A stretch of 64,000 nucleotides of DNA from Arachnopeziza araneosa (GCA_003988855.1 QYAI01000072.1:1-64000), one strand, 5' to 3'; numbered from the stretch's first letter, positions 1 to 11,131 are shown. Translations and numbers: made by a program. The notes: generated by a model from the sequence alone, not told the origin.

Positions 1-360
1 TTGTATAGTTTATACTAATCTTTATACTAATCGTTAGTTTTCTCTAAATCTGCTATCTTGTCTACACTACTGCTGCTTAATTAACTATTATACTTAATAG
101 ATATTAACTTAATAAATGCTAGCTTAAGACACGTACAGAAATATAACTAGTTCTATAAATTAATACGAATCGTGCCTTGCTAACATTATTTAATAGATAT
201 CTACTAAATATAATTCGTTAATTAAGCGAAAGTAGTAGCACATAGTACAGTTTCTGTATTAAGTCTTAGTCACTCTTGCTTTATTTTATACTAATCTTTA
301 TGCTAACATTATTACTTTATGCAAGCTACTAACTACCTATAGTTACTACCGTGGTAAAGC
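1..360. other. AT-rich non-coding stretch
   Basis: The first 360 bases are strongly A+T rich, full of TTAAT/TATTA/CTAAT words and scattered TA dinucleotides, with no open frame. The phrase 'tatactaatctttat' recurs near positions 10-27 and 288-302. This composition is typical of RIP-mutated or decayed repeat DNA in filamentous ascomycetes, but no transposon coding remnant can be recognised here. Confidence 0.5.
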
Positions 361-369
361 GACCAAAAG

Positions 370-447
370 GCCATATTCCATGGGTGGCAAAAAAAAAGTA
401 AACCATGGGTAAAACCATGGTTAGCGTGGTTTACCATGGAATATGGC
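370..447. repeat. Nested palindrome (MITE-like hairpin)
   Basis: A perfect 14-base inverted repeat, GCCATATTCCATGG at 370-383 and its reverse complement at 434-447, encloses a second inverted repeat (GTAAACCA at 398-405, TGGTTTAC at 427-434) and further CCATGG palindromes. It sits between the AT-rich stretch and the 3' end of the HET pseudogene. It could be a very small inverted-repeat element, the end of a DNA transposon, or a strong hairpin. No target-site duplication was identified with confidence. Confidence 0.5.
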
Positions 448-2195
448 GCTAACGTGGGTAGGTTTGAGCAGCCTACCATCTATAACCATGTATCCGCATC
501 GTTGTTGCTGATTATCTAAGATAGTCATTTCGGCGGCAAAAACTTGTAAGTCTGAGAGGGTAAAGTATACCGCAAGAATCCAGAACTGAAGAATCGGATA
601 TGTTGGAATCGTGCAATCAAAATGGACCATTTCGGTTGGCGTCGTTCTTGACGTAGGAAAGTGAAAGGTATGCCGACCTGGAAACTCGATTCTCTTCCGA
701 TATCCGATATACTCCATATCATAGATGGGAAATAGCTCGTTAGCCAACGGGTCCCATACTAGATCGATAGCACCCGAGGGGCTTCTTTTATACCAAATGA
801 TCCAGGTGCGCTTTGCCAGCCAATCATTCTCGTTGACTCGATCGGGCTGAAGAAAATTTATGCCTCCAATCCATCCCGTCATGTATAGCTTGGGAAGCCT
901 TGTCGGCGATTAAGAAGTGAACCGTGAGCTACAAATATCATGAAAGCATCAAACGCCGCCGTCGGTACGCCTTGAAAGAACCCACTCTTCATTTTCTTTG
1001 AGATGCGCCTTGTAATACCTGCCATCACACGAAGAGTATCCGCCTGGTTGGTTGGAGCGCGCTTGGTGTAGTAGAGCAACAATATGCGATAATCTATGCA
1101 GGGCGTTTCGAGATTCCACACCATCTGTATCATAGATGCGCTAAAATCATCGTTGTTAGGAGCTGAAAAGTCATCGATACTGTTTTCTGACCAAGTAGAC
1201 TCCCGGCAACGAAAGTAAACCTGATTATCAATAAAGAATAAAGCTCGTCTAGAGAGTAGCTGCTCTTGAAATCCAGTAATTTTAAGCTTTTCTGATCAAT
1301 AGGCAAAGAGACTCGGACGTATTGGAAGAAAGACTTACGTCCAAGCACGTCTGTTATATGTAGACGGCTTGAGCAGATGGTCAAGTTCGTTGAAACTGTA
1401 GACGGCTTGAGCAGATGGTCAAGTTCGTTGAAAACAGCAAGCCTCACTCCTGGCTTTATCTGCTCGACATGTTGAGTCATGAAGCAACTGCCTTCGCGAA
1501 CTCCAGGGAGACTAAAATTCGCGTTGTCTCCAGAGGCTGTTATAATTGTCATCATCGCTCTCTCATAAATCATATCCATTACATCTACACCATTTTGCAC
1601 ATCTTCTCTGTCGTTTTGCACAAGACAAAGTGCATCAGTCCAGAGGTAACGCTGGTTCAACGATTTTGTAAGGTCTATTGCGTCCTGGATGGTCCTGGGT
1701 AACATAACCCAAACAGGACCATGGAGGGCGCCTCTTTGCATTAGGCTCCTCCTGTTGCCCATTGTGAGTCGGAAATTTGGGACACCACCTCACACATAAC
1801 TGAGAGCAAGATAATTACAAGGCTTTCTAACTTCTTCAATGCGTCCCTCTACAACATTAACGAGTCGTAGCATTGCAAGGCCAGGAATCGGAGACCCCGA
1901 GTGTGTCAACTGACTCCACACGGGGTTGCAGTAGTTGCTATGATCGTGGACACACACTCCTAACCAGCGGCGGATTCTAACACAGGACCTCGTGTGGCCT
2001 ATCAAGGTCAGAGGAGTCAATTCGTCCACCAAATAGATCCTAGTTCTGATGGAGTGCCCAATGTAATAGGAGCCTGCTGTGCCTTGATGCTCTGACCATC
2101 TAAGCCATAATTGATGATCAGATTCAGGATACGTTCCCAAGCCGCGATGGTCGACCAAGAGAGCAGCAATTCCAATTCTGCAAAGATGGCAGACT
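421..2195 (-). pseudogene. HET-domain (heterokaryon incompatibility) pseudogene
   Basis: Translation of the minus strand in several frames gives a recognisable HET protein: ...LALSYV-stop-GG..., LPRTIQDAIDLTKSLNQRYL, WTDALCLVQND, IYERAMMTIITASGDNAN, LPGVREGS, YNRRAWT, FQEQLLSRRALFF and a C-terminal part with FPSY and RTWIIWY. HET domains trigger cell death after non-self recognition. Four lesions break it: TGA at 1790-1792 where the conserved ALSYVWG tryptophan should be; a 38-bp direct duplication at 1360-1433 that shifts the frame before YNRRAWT; an intron with donor GTAAGT near 1335 whose expected acceptor near 1273 reads TGG; and an apparent one-base loss near 882. The coding order is otherwise complete, so decay looks recent. 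The open frame continues upstream of the Met at 2158 to about 2195. Confidence 0.8.
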
Positions 2196-2199
2196 TTTT

Positions 2200-4243
2200 T
2201 TTTCAGCGCCTGATCAAGTCCTTGCAGAGCCTTGTAGGGAAAGGATTAAGTGGTTGATGGCACGCTGGCATTGTTTATTACCCTACGGACACACAGAACT
2301 TGAATTTATTTAGTTTCTTAGAATTTGTTGGTTCGCCTTTGTTCTCCTGTATCCAGTTCCATACGAATATATGGGTCTGGATTGGTGGAGTTGATAAAGG
2401 ATGGATTCTCTAAGCTAGCTGGAGAACTGGTGTTTTGTGGGGGATCCAGAAGTGAGGATCACGTGACGTGATCCAAGCCTCATGGATACCGACAGAATTC
2501 ATTGAATATGTTTATTCGTGTTTGAAGGGAGTTAAACTGTGATTTACTAGTAACAACTTCGACTACAAAGTAAAAGACAATTCTGCAATTACCTCTTGTC
2601 AGGCATCAGTATCTTCGCAGGATCTTTTAATGCCTCTCTTGCAATTACCAACTATGTAATTCATATTTCGGTTTCTTCCGATATTTAGAAGTTGAAGAAA
2701 ATTGCTGTACTCGCTCAAGAGATGCAATGTATCTTGAACTTCACACTGCAGGCTAGACAAGTCAGTGTCTCCACTCCAAAGCTACGGCCGGAATGCTCCG
2801 TTGAGGGATTGGCGAACCGGACTTGTGCCAGCTTCTTGAAGTCTTTTGAATGCTGCTGTGCTACCCCAAACTGCAAGCAAGATTCTTCCACTACCTACCC
2901 CGCAGTTGAAAACACCAAGCTGTCCAACTTCATACCAAGCAGCAAAGAAATTTCTGGCGTCAAACTTTAGAACTTGACTGTATGTAAAATCTTATATTTT
3001 GAAGAGTCTCCCAGTTGTCTGTTATAAACAGGCTTTTCGCGGCCATAGAATATAACTGTGCTATGCATTAGTGCATCTCTTAGTGGCCTTGCTCATGTCG
3101 AATGAGAGCGAAATGCGTCAGAGATGGTCCGATGAAGACGCAAGACTACATTATGGCCCACTATTACCCTCCCCGGAACCGATCGGCTCGGCCCTCCCGT
3201 GCAAACCACTTCAGATCGAGATCTGCTTACGTTGAATTGAAGATGGCACTGGGTGCGTTGAAGCTGGCCACCAGATGATGTAGATCATTATGTAGAATGT
3301 TATTGAGTTCGTTGGTTATGAGCCTCTATACTTTCTGTCTCTATGCAAGTCAATGACTGGAGGCAGTGAGGCGACCCGCCGAGGTACATCTATCTAAATA
3401 TATCCACAGTTCTCGCTCGAAACCGAAACATGCATCTTACAGCTGGCTGAGAACGATATCTAGCTAGAGATTATCCTGGTACTCGCATCCTTTGAAGATT
3501 TTTGTAAGTACAACAGTTCCACTTCTCCCCCACATAGCTTAATTTCTACTCTATTTCGTTGGAGATTTCTCGCCCCCTCATTCGGGACTCTGTAAGTATC
3601 AGGATGGTTCATCTTATTTTTAATTGTCAATGACCTCAAGACAACCTGGACAACTCAAACTACCACCTGATCAACATCCAGTCCAGTCGATTCGATTTAG
3701 CTAGTGAGACCGAGCAGTTCCACTGCTTTTGTTGAATTCAGGGATGGAACTAGTTTTCGCTGTTCCTGAAGTTGCACAGCTTTCCTACGGCTTAACTGTA
3801 GATAACTGGAGCGGGATCTTTGCATGAGAAGAGGCTTTTGCTCCCACTCTAGAGTAACAAGACTTGATCAACAACGAATGTTGCAAAATTAAAGAGTGTA
3901 GAGTAATATAACGTGGTATTCTATTTGTCTACATTGTTTTGCAAGAGTTACAACTACTTGAATGTAATGATTTTAAGAATATAGCTATGACAAAAACCTG
4001 GAAACCGCCTTTCTCACTTGATGCAATCTACAGGGTAAAGCCGGTCACAACTGACTCGGGTCGCTTTGAAGCTGCATAGATGCATAAATGCAACGAATGA
4101 AGGGTGAGCCCGATTCATGTTTCTCGTGATAGGTTTTCGTGGTTTACTAGAGTAGATGGAGTAAGGAGAGGAGAGGGGATAAGTTACTGGCTGGAAACTG
4201 TCATTCAGCTATTCTCTCAATTGCTTAGCAGATATTTTCAAAG
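2200..4243. other. Intergenic, no convincing gene
   Basis: A 92-codon plus-strand frame at 2692-2970 (contains ECCCATPNC) has no recognisable domain and no supporting splice context, and I do not call it a gene. The rest has no long frames on either strand. The last several hundred bases are the presumed promoter of the downstream lectin gene. Confidence 0.4.
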
Positions 4244-4250
4244 TATATAA
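4244..4250 (+). promoter_or_regulatory. TATA box of the lectin gene
   Basis: TATATAA lies 112 bases before the ATG at 4362. It is followed by a C/T-rich stretch and then a leader rich in CACACCATCACTT, CAACA and CAAAAC words, as in strongly expressed fungal genes. Confidence 0.5.
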
Positions 4251-4361
4251 ACTGGTACCTCTCCCCCTTCTCAGTATTCTTCACACACCATCACTTGAAC
4301 TCTCAGATAAACATCAACAGACAACTCAAAACTTTACTCCACACTTAATTTCGCTCCCAAC

Positions 4362-4811
4362 ATGTCTCACAATACTCTTGGTAATGGCGAGTGGTTGCTC
4401 AGCGGCAACAGCTTGTTCAGCCAGGACGGCTCTGTCGAGTTCAAGATGCAAGGCGATGGCAAGATCGCCGTCTACTGGGGTGGGGTCTGTCAATTTCAGA
4501 ATACCAAGGAACAGAGATCCGATTCCAAGGGCATTTATATGCAAACAGATGGCAATCTATGCATGTAGTAAGTTTACCCCTCTTTGTTCATCCCTTTGGG
4601 TTCTGTCTTTCAAATTTTCCTTAAATCCACCTCAAAAACTTGTCATGGCTAATGCGGTTCTTGTAGTGACACCAAGGGAAACCCAATCTGGCATACCAAC
4701 ACGGCCGGCCAGACAGGCGACAACACTGTCATCTGCGCCGTGCAGAACGACGGTAATGTCGTTCTCTACAGGGGCACACCGATCTGGTCTTCCAACACCT
4801 CCAAGAAGTAA
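4362..4811 (+). CDS. Bulb-type (mannose-binding) lectin, single domain
   Basis: Two exons, 4362-4567 and 4667-4811, joined across a 99-nt intron (donor GTAAGT, acceptor TTGTAG), give a 116-residue protein that is essentially one B-lectin (GNA-type) domain. It starts MSHNTLGNGEWLLSGNSLFS and carries three copies of the QxDxNxVxY sugar-binding motif: MQGDGKIAVY (degenerate), MQTDGNLCMY and VQNDGNVVLY. It ends with IWSSNTSKK. There is no signal peptide, so the product is probably cytoplasmic or leaves the cell by a non-classical route. Family members bind mannose and often act in defence or recognition; the ligand here is inferred. A TATA box and a CA-rich leader suggest strong or inducible expression. 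Confidence 0.88.
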
Positions 4812-5801
4812 ACTTTTCCTACAACGCCAGTGGCAGTTTACATGTGTGGTTGGAAGTTCATGGACTTAGCAGATTGGCACAGGCTCGAGGAAAGAATGAA
4901 ATCTGGTTGAAAAATGTGGGCAGAAATGTAGTCACTCGTTTTTTAGTGAATAGAAAAAGGCTTCCCAGAATTAAAAACCACCCAATCAGTAGATTGGGAG
5001 TGCAAGTAGATGGCTTGCTGTTGCAGATGCGTGAAGAAAATTTCCCGAATACTTGGCTGCCATAATTGTGATATAATTGTAAATGTTGAAAGGATTTTTC
5101 AAGTCAAGAAATAGTTCCGAGCTATTTTGATAATTTCGCTGATCTTTGACTCCGTACATTAATGTGTGGCTGCTTGTATCACCTGCAAAGGAGTTCAAAT
5201 CACAAAAAGACAATATCCATATTCAATTGGCTAGAAAAGAAATTCACAAACATTAACAAAGCGAAACTCAATCTTTCCCCCATCAAGGCTCTCTCAATTT
5301 TTACCAGGAGTGTTGAATAAGTACATGGGTGCAAAAGTCTTGTGAACATGACTCGATAGGTCGTGGTCGATAGGTACACATCATAGACTACTAAAAACTG
5401 CTCGGGAACACGGCTGTAGCGGAAGGAGCGGTCTATTTGCAGATAATCGCTTATTATATTCACCCCCAGCTAACTTATCAGATTCCGACTCAGCTCCGCA
5501 TTTCCCGTGTCGATTTTCAGCCGTTAGTCACCACTATAATATGCAAAAGAGTTTATAATGACTTCCAGAATTTAAGGAAACCATGGGTTAAGTAACCCCG
5601 TTGACTCACCTTGGTCAATAAATCATGCGATACTTTTCAAATTGTCCGCTGCCCCGTGGCGGGTTTAGACAAGATAAATAGTAAATTCAATCCCTCTATC
5701 TCCGATTGAAATCCCTTTTTATCTACCTGTATTCTACATCGATTTAAAAATTCCAAGTCCATATTGACAAATGAAATTATATTCAACAAAATCAGAACAG
5801 G

Positions 5802-6805
5802 ATGTACTTCAAACCCTTCTCACGGCAGCGCTTGGAGACAAGCCACAACAAGAGTGGCCATTCCCTTCCAATGCTTCACCTGCAGCCCACAATGCGAAAC
5901 AATCTGGTTGCTATGCTAGGCGAGTTCGTTGGGACATTTCTCTTCCTTTTTATGGCTTTCGCTGGCACCCAAATCGCGAACACGCCAGCTCCAAAGCATG
6001 ATGCGCTGCCCGATGCTGCGGCATATATTCTGATCTGCCTTACTTTCGCTTTATCTCTCACTACCAACGTCTGGGCCTTTTACAGAGTCACAGGTGGCTT
6101 ATTTAATCCTGTAGTTAGTCGAATCTCCTAGATTGACTCGTCTTCCTTGACTAACTTTACAGGTTACATTGGCTCTGTGGCTCTGTGGCGGGATGTCAAC
6201 CTTGCGGAGCATTCTTGTCATCCCCTCTCAACTCATTGCCGGAATCGCAGCTGCGGGAGTTGTGTCGGCGCTATACCCAGGCGCTATGGATGTTGATACT
6301 GTACTCAATGGTGGTACTAGTATCGCTCAGGGTCTATTCATCGAGATGTTTTTGACGGCTCAACTCGTGTTTGTCATACTCATGCTTGCTGTAGAGAAGC
6401 AGCGTTCCACATATCTAGCTCCTCTTGGTATAGGAGCCGCCTTCTTCTTAACTGAACTTTCTGGTACGTGAGATTTCTTCTCGAAGACATTTGAAAGGCG
6501 ATCATGGTTGACAGGTAACTTTTGCAGGTGTTTACTTTACCGGTGGTTCCATGAACCCTGCTCGTTCCCTCGGGCCAGCGACCGTGAACCACTCCTTCCC
6601 GGGATACTTCTGGATATACTGGGTTGGACCTGGTCTGGGTTCGCTGTTGGCCTGCGCTTTCTACGAAATTCTGTGCTTCCTGCATTGGAGAGAAGCAAAC
6701 GTGGGTCAGGACTCTGATGGTATGGATGTTGAAAAGGCTCAACTATCAGACTCAAGTGTCAATAACGGAGAGCCGAGTGAGCCGCATAGGTCAAATTCAG
6801 AGTAG
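5802..6805 (+). CDS. Aquaporin / MIP-family channel
   Basis: Three exons: 5802-6113, 6163-6462/6463 and 6528-6805. Intron 1 is 49 nt with CTAAC branch and ACAG acceptor; intron 2 has donor GTACGTGAG. The product is a six-helix major intrinsic protein. Helix 1 is around LVAMLGEFVGTFLFLFMAF. The first pore loop reads GGLFNPVVTLALWL (NPV in place of NPA). The second is canonical, GGSMNPARSLGPA. The last helix is WIYWVGPGLGSLLACAFYE, then a hydrophilic tail rich in Ser and acidic residues. I placed the donor of intron 1 at GTTAGT (6114) because this keeps the conserved NPxVTLAL spacing; GTAGTT at 6111 is the alternative. A later ATG in MRNNLVAMLGEF could also be used. Water or small neutral solutes are the likely substrates. 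Confidence 0.88.
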
Positions 6806-7571
6806 TCTTAGAGTCTAGGAAGTGGTTTTGCTCGAATTTCAAACACTATGCGAGAGGATGTACTGGTTGAGAAACGAGGTTGTACGTATTGTGGTTTACT
6901 TGAAGAAGTGTTCCGGTGTGGCGCGACGATTAGGATTTTCGTCACAAGCACACCATCAATGAAGACACAGTAGTATTCTATGCGGCTCTGTAGCTATCCT
7001 ATATGGCCGAGTAGTCTCCCGCCCCCTGCATTAAAAACCGCAACTCGTGTTACATTTCTCCAATTCAGGTAATTAGACTAGTCCAACCATCACACGTGAG
7101 CATACTTGAAGAAGATTTAGCGCTTCCCATGCAGCTCGCCATTCCTCTCTACTGCGACGCGGACAACAAACAACACGGAAAGGTGATGCCAAGCGAACCA
7201 CTAACGGATCTTCGGATGCAGCTCACCGTGTTGGAAGGCCTCCGTTCCGAATGTGAAGTAAGCCTCGCTTAATCCGTATTCACACTCGTATTTCCCCATG
7301 CATCCTTTTCCTACCCACCAGAATGATAATCCGCCGGAAATGTTATTGGATGCTGGTTGGGTAGCTCGGGCCGCCGCCTCCGTTTTGAAGCAATGCAGCC
7401 ACCTCGTCTTGTGTATAAGCTTATTTGTTCTTGGACTTCGGAGGGCTTCGCCTTTCAAATAGGAGAAGGGGGACGTTGTGACTCCGTGGACCTTTCATGT
7501 CTTCACTTTGTACATCCTCATTTGTAGCTCGTCTTTCCTGACGATGAATTCTTATTTAAAATATAATCATC
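6806..7571. other. Intergenic
   Basis: No gene seen. The stretch holds the 3' flank of the aquaporin gene and the promoter of the GT32 gene, the latter ending with an AT-rich leader just before 7572. Confidence 0.4.
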
Positions 7572-8552
7572 ATGTTGCTTACCAACTGGCGCCAATCCTC
7601 CACTTCTAGGCTACTACTGAGTGGCGCTACAGTCTGGGTTACTCTGTACATGCTCGTTATCCTTAGAACACATACGTGGACGATGCCTAGCTATTCAGCA
7701 CGTGTTACAGACTATCAGCCTATCCCATCTATTAAAACACCCCACACAACAGCAGTAGGGTCCTCGATACCGCGGAAACTCTGGTACAAACTTGGGCCTA
7801 AAGGGTTATCTAAAGACTCTGCAGAATGGACAAATAGTTGTATCATGACCAACCCTTCGTATCGAATGGAATTTCTCACCGATTACTCGGGCGACACCTT
7901 CGTTAAGGAGAACTACAGCCACCGCCCTGATATCGTGGAGCTGTACCTCTCGCTTCCCATTCCAATTCTCAAAGCCGATCTTCTCCGTTACTTAATCCTC
8001 TATGCTGAAGGTGGGATCTGGAATGACTTAGATGCGACATGCTCTGGTATCCAGATCCCCGGCTGGCTGTCCCCGGAAATGGAAGAAGCTGCTAGTATCA
8101 TCGTAGGGTTGGAGTTTGATATGGCGTGGGAAGATGACAACTTCCTACACTCGCAGTTTGCTAGTTGGACGATCATGGCAAAGCCGGGTGGGAAGCACAT
8201 GCTGGCCGTTATTAACGACGCCCTAGAGAGAATCCACCTTGTAGCTGAGGAGCACAATGTCAGTATCTCGCATTTAGCTTATGATCAGATCGAGTCAGTT
8301 GTGGATCTTACGGGTCCAAAGGGGATGACTCGTAGTCTTGTGAAGAGTTTAGAGTCGACTCTCGGAGTTACAGTTGATGACAGGAATGTTTCTGGGCTGT
8401 TGAAACCGAAGTTGATTGATGATGTGTTGATCCTACCAGGGAATGCTTTTGCGGCGGCGCAATCAGGTTATCCTGAAGATCAAGGGCCTGTATACATTAC
8501 ACATCAATACGCCGGGACGTGGAAGAATGACCATGGCGGAGAGGATCCTTGA
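7572..8552 (+). CDS. OCH1-like GT32 glycosyltransferase
   Basis: A single exon encodes 326 residues. Residues about 13-32 form one membrane anchor (LLLSGATVWVTLYMLVILRT), as in Golgi type II glycosyltransferases. The luminal part shows the sugar-transferase signature of GT32: IPRKLWYKLGPKG, then KADLLRYLILYAEGGIWNDL, with the DXD-type metal site as DLD. A C-terminal block YITHQYAGTWKND fits the family end. OCH1/HOC1 relatives add alpha-1,6-mannose in N-glycan outer-chain synthesis; many fungi carry several paralogues of unknown acceptor specificity, so the exact reaction is inferred. Start chosen at the ATG preceding the anchor. Confidence 0.88.
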   Translation: MLLTNWRQSSTSRLLLSGATVWVTLYMLVILRTHTWTMPSYSARVTDYQPIPSIKTPHTTAVGSSIPRKLWYKLGPKGLSKDSAEWTNSCIMTNPSYRMEFLTDYSGDTFVKENYSHRPDIVELYLSLPIPILKADLLRYLILYAEGGIWNDLDATCSGIQIPGWLSPEMEEAASIIVGLEFDMAWEDDNFLHSQFASWTIMAKPGGKHMLAVINDALERIHLVAEEHNVSISHLAYDQIESVVDLTGPKGMTRSLVKSLESTLGVTVDDRNVSGLLKPKLIDDVLILPGNAFAAAQSGYPEDQGPVYITHQYAGTWKNDHGGEDP

Positions 8553-9930
8553 ACTCGGGTGGTACTCAGTTACTAAGATAAGTGGGAGGTTAAGTTCTTC
8601 AAACAAGATAAGAAATCGACGGGATGGCGAGATTCCATGCAGTGTACGGCGAAACAGCGACGGGATAGAAAGCTAGGAGTGAATCTCCAACAGCATGTTC
8701 GACAATGTACATATAACCCACTGCGCTCCACCATACACCTGATTTTTGGAAACCAAAAACTACAATTAGATCGAATCATTTGTCACAAGCATTCATAGCG
8801 TGGCACACATTGGTAGAATTGTGAAAGAAGTCAAAATTCAGGTCGAGCTTCACCGTCGCATGCGTCTATTTTTATTAAGCTCGTAGCAAGTCATTAAATC
8901 TACAACTTTCTGTTCAGCAATGGCTTTACAATTTTTATTTTCAGAGCTGTTCCAAAATATAAAGTACTATATCCTATGCTTTAGAGCAAGGTTACAGCAA
9001 TTGTTTCTGCCAAATCGCCAAGATCATCTTGATGAAGATAACCAAGTAAGCAACACTCAGTACTACGGACAGCATGCATCTAAATACCTGCAATGAATAA
9101 GAATCTAAGGCCTTGCTCAGAGCATGAGTCGCAATTAACAGCGATGAGCTTGAAAAGCGTATGCGAAGAAATGATATCGAATTTGGATCCTTGGGGAACC
9201 TTACGCCATTTCTGCAAATACTTAGCATGAAGAACCATAGCATGAAGAGCTATGGTTTCATAACTCAGAGGCCAGAGCCAAAATTGTAGGAGAGTATTTG
9301 GATGGTTTAGGAAAGAATGTGGTTGTTGGGAATGAAGATGAGGCCAAATGACCAAATTTGAGGATGCAGGAAGAAATGAAGCCTCACGGGCCAACCGAGA
9401 TGAAGAATGCAAAATAAAACAGTGTAGGCAGGAGCCTAGAGGCCATAAGCCGAAAAATGAAGAACTCGGAAGAGTAATAACAGATACGACTGCTCGTCAA
9501 AGATCAAAGTCATATCACACTATTGAGGACTGAATCTTTGGCATATACCACATGGCCGTCGTGAATGCTTTCATTAGCATAAAGGACAACATTCCAGGAA
9601 AGCACCTGGTAGAACGTGACGCAATATTAAATAAAGCAAGAGGCATATGAGAGCAATCGGAAGATGGAAAGGACTCTAAGTTACACAAACAACAACCTAT
9701 TTGTTCGGGAATGTTCATGAAGTAGCAAGATCTCCATGTAGATGGATCGTGTGTTTGGAGGGCATTCTTTCCTTGCAAACGATCTATCAGAATGGTGCAA
9801 AGCCAAAGGCAACTCTCATGAGGAGACTGAAGTAGAAATGAAGATAGGGCAGAGTGACTTTGCCAACTTCTCAACAATTCAAGACGACATGTTTCCACCA
9901 CGTGTTATCGTACAAGTAAATATGTTTCGC
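8553..9930. other. Intergenic, no convincing gene
   Basis: Short frames occur on both strands (for example minus 9080-9412 and 9515-9901), but none has a recognisable motif, family match or coherent splice pattern. I see nothing I would call a gene before about 9935. Confidence 0.4.
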
Positions 9931-9934
9931 GTTT

Positions 9935-10145
9935 AGAGTACAGAAGATTTTGCATGAAAATAGGAATTGAAGGCAACCTTGTTGAAGGCTGGATAGGCCT
10001 CCATGGCCTCGACCTTCTTATCGTCCAAGTCACTCCTGTTGGCGCACTGCCATTTTCAGGAGATATCCCGGCACCGCCCATGCTGGAACTCACGAATAGA
10101 GTGAAAGCACCAATAACAGGGTCTGGTTCGGGTGCTGACAGTGTT
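9935..10145 (-). other. Possible terminal exons of an unrecognised minus-strand gene
   Basis: On the minus strand a 54-nt intron-like segment (donor GTGAGT, acceptor GGCAG) links two in-phase pieces, PEPDPVIGAFTLF and CANRSDLDDKKVEAMEAYPA..., that end at a TAA at 9935-9937. An acceptor-like TGTCAG precedes the first piece. No further upstream exons could be joined with confidence and no family is recognised. It may be a gene remnant or chance. Confidence 0.25.
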
Positions 10146-10465
10146 CAAGCGTGATGGCTCAAGCTTCTCCGGTGCCTGCTATCACTCGGTGACTCGGTGT
10201 AGAGATAGCACACCCACGACCTCGTGCACTCTCAACAGTTGTCTTTCAAAGCCTACAAGGCTTATTTCTCCCACTCAGCCAGACCCTCTCCATCCAAGTC
10301 TCCTCAACCTCGTGGCTGAATCCCAGCCACATAGCTGACTCATCAGCTCGTCACAAGGCTTCGAACAAGCCTCGTATCATCGGCATCACACATACATAAA
10401 CAAGAAACATATTCCATCTCCGTCTTGAAACGCCAATTCCACTTTCCAGTACGACAAAGGTCGAA

Positions 10466-11131
10466 ATGTCAACCCTATCAACATTTCCCCTCTTCCCCGA
10501 CCTCCCCTCGGAGCTCCGCCTCAAGATATGGAGCTACACGCTTCCTCAACCCCGCGTAATCCCGATACGCTTCTCTCGCAATAGCAATACCTACATCACG
10601 ACCGCTGCACCCTCTCCAATCCTGCACAGCTGTTCGGAATCCCGCTCTCTCTTCCTCACCTCATACACGAAACTACTTTTTTCGCCAAGACACGAGTCGG
10701 TGATTTACGCCAACCTCGGCATCGACACGCTGTATTTCGACAGTTTGGACTGCAGTCCCGAGGGGGATCTAGCAGCCGATATCGCGCGGAGCCCTCTGAG
10801 AGAGAAGATTGAGAGGATTGCGATTGATGCCCAGCTTTGGGAGGTGCTCAGGGTGTTCAAATATGACTGTCTGAGTGAGATTCGGTTGATGGGTGGACTC
10901 AAGACGATGGCGTTGGTGTTGGTTAAGGAGAAGAGTGCAGCTGGTGTGGGGACAGAAGGGCTTGGCGTGGAGATACAGGTTGTGAGGGATATCCAGAGAG
11001 AGACAAATACGCTCGGGGATGAGATAAGGCATGTTAATTGGTACCTGTGGAGTCTGAGGTGGGAAATTGAGAAGCTCGGAGATGGCCTTTGGCGAGATGG
11101 ACGGCCGGGCGTGCAGTTGTGGCTTTGGTGA
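10466..11131 (+). CDS. 2EXR domain protein
   Basis: A single-exon gene of 221 residues. The N-terminus TFPLFPDLPSELRLKIWSYT followed by PQPRVIPI is the hallmark of the 2EXR domain, a motif named for its FxxFxxLPxELRxxIW pattern and very common in Leotiomycetes and other filamentous ascomycetes. The rest is soluble with no membrane segment; a helical C-terminal part holds ETNTLGDEIRHVNWYLW. Function of the family is unknown. ATG context (TCGAAATG) and the position of the motif at residues 6-30 support the chosen start. Confidence 0.8.
   Translation: MSTLSTFPLFPDLPSELRLKIWSYTLPQPRVIPIRFSRNSNTYITTAAPSPILHSCSESRSLFLTSYTKLLFSPRHESVIYANLGIDTLYFDSLDCSPEGDLAADIARSPLREKIERIAIDAQLWEVLRVFKYDCLSEIRLMGGLKTMALVLVKEKSAAGVGTEGLGVEIQVVRDIQRETNTLGDEIRHVNWYLWSLRWEIEKLGDGLWRDGRPGVQLWLW

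Noticed and set aside
1..360. Transposon remnant in the AT-rich start
   Set aside because: Composition is suggestive but no transposase or reverse transcriptase frame, LTR or TIR could be recognised within the window.
2692..2970. 92-codon plus-strand frame with Cys cluster
   Set aside because: No signal peptide, family motif or splice context; composition does not favour coding.
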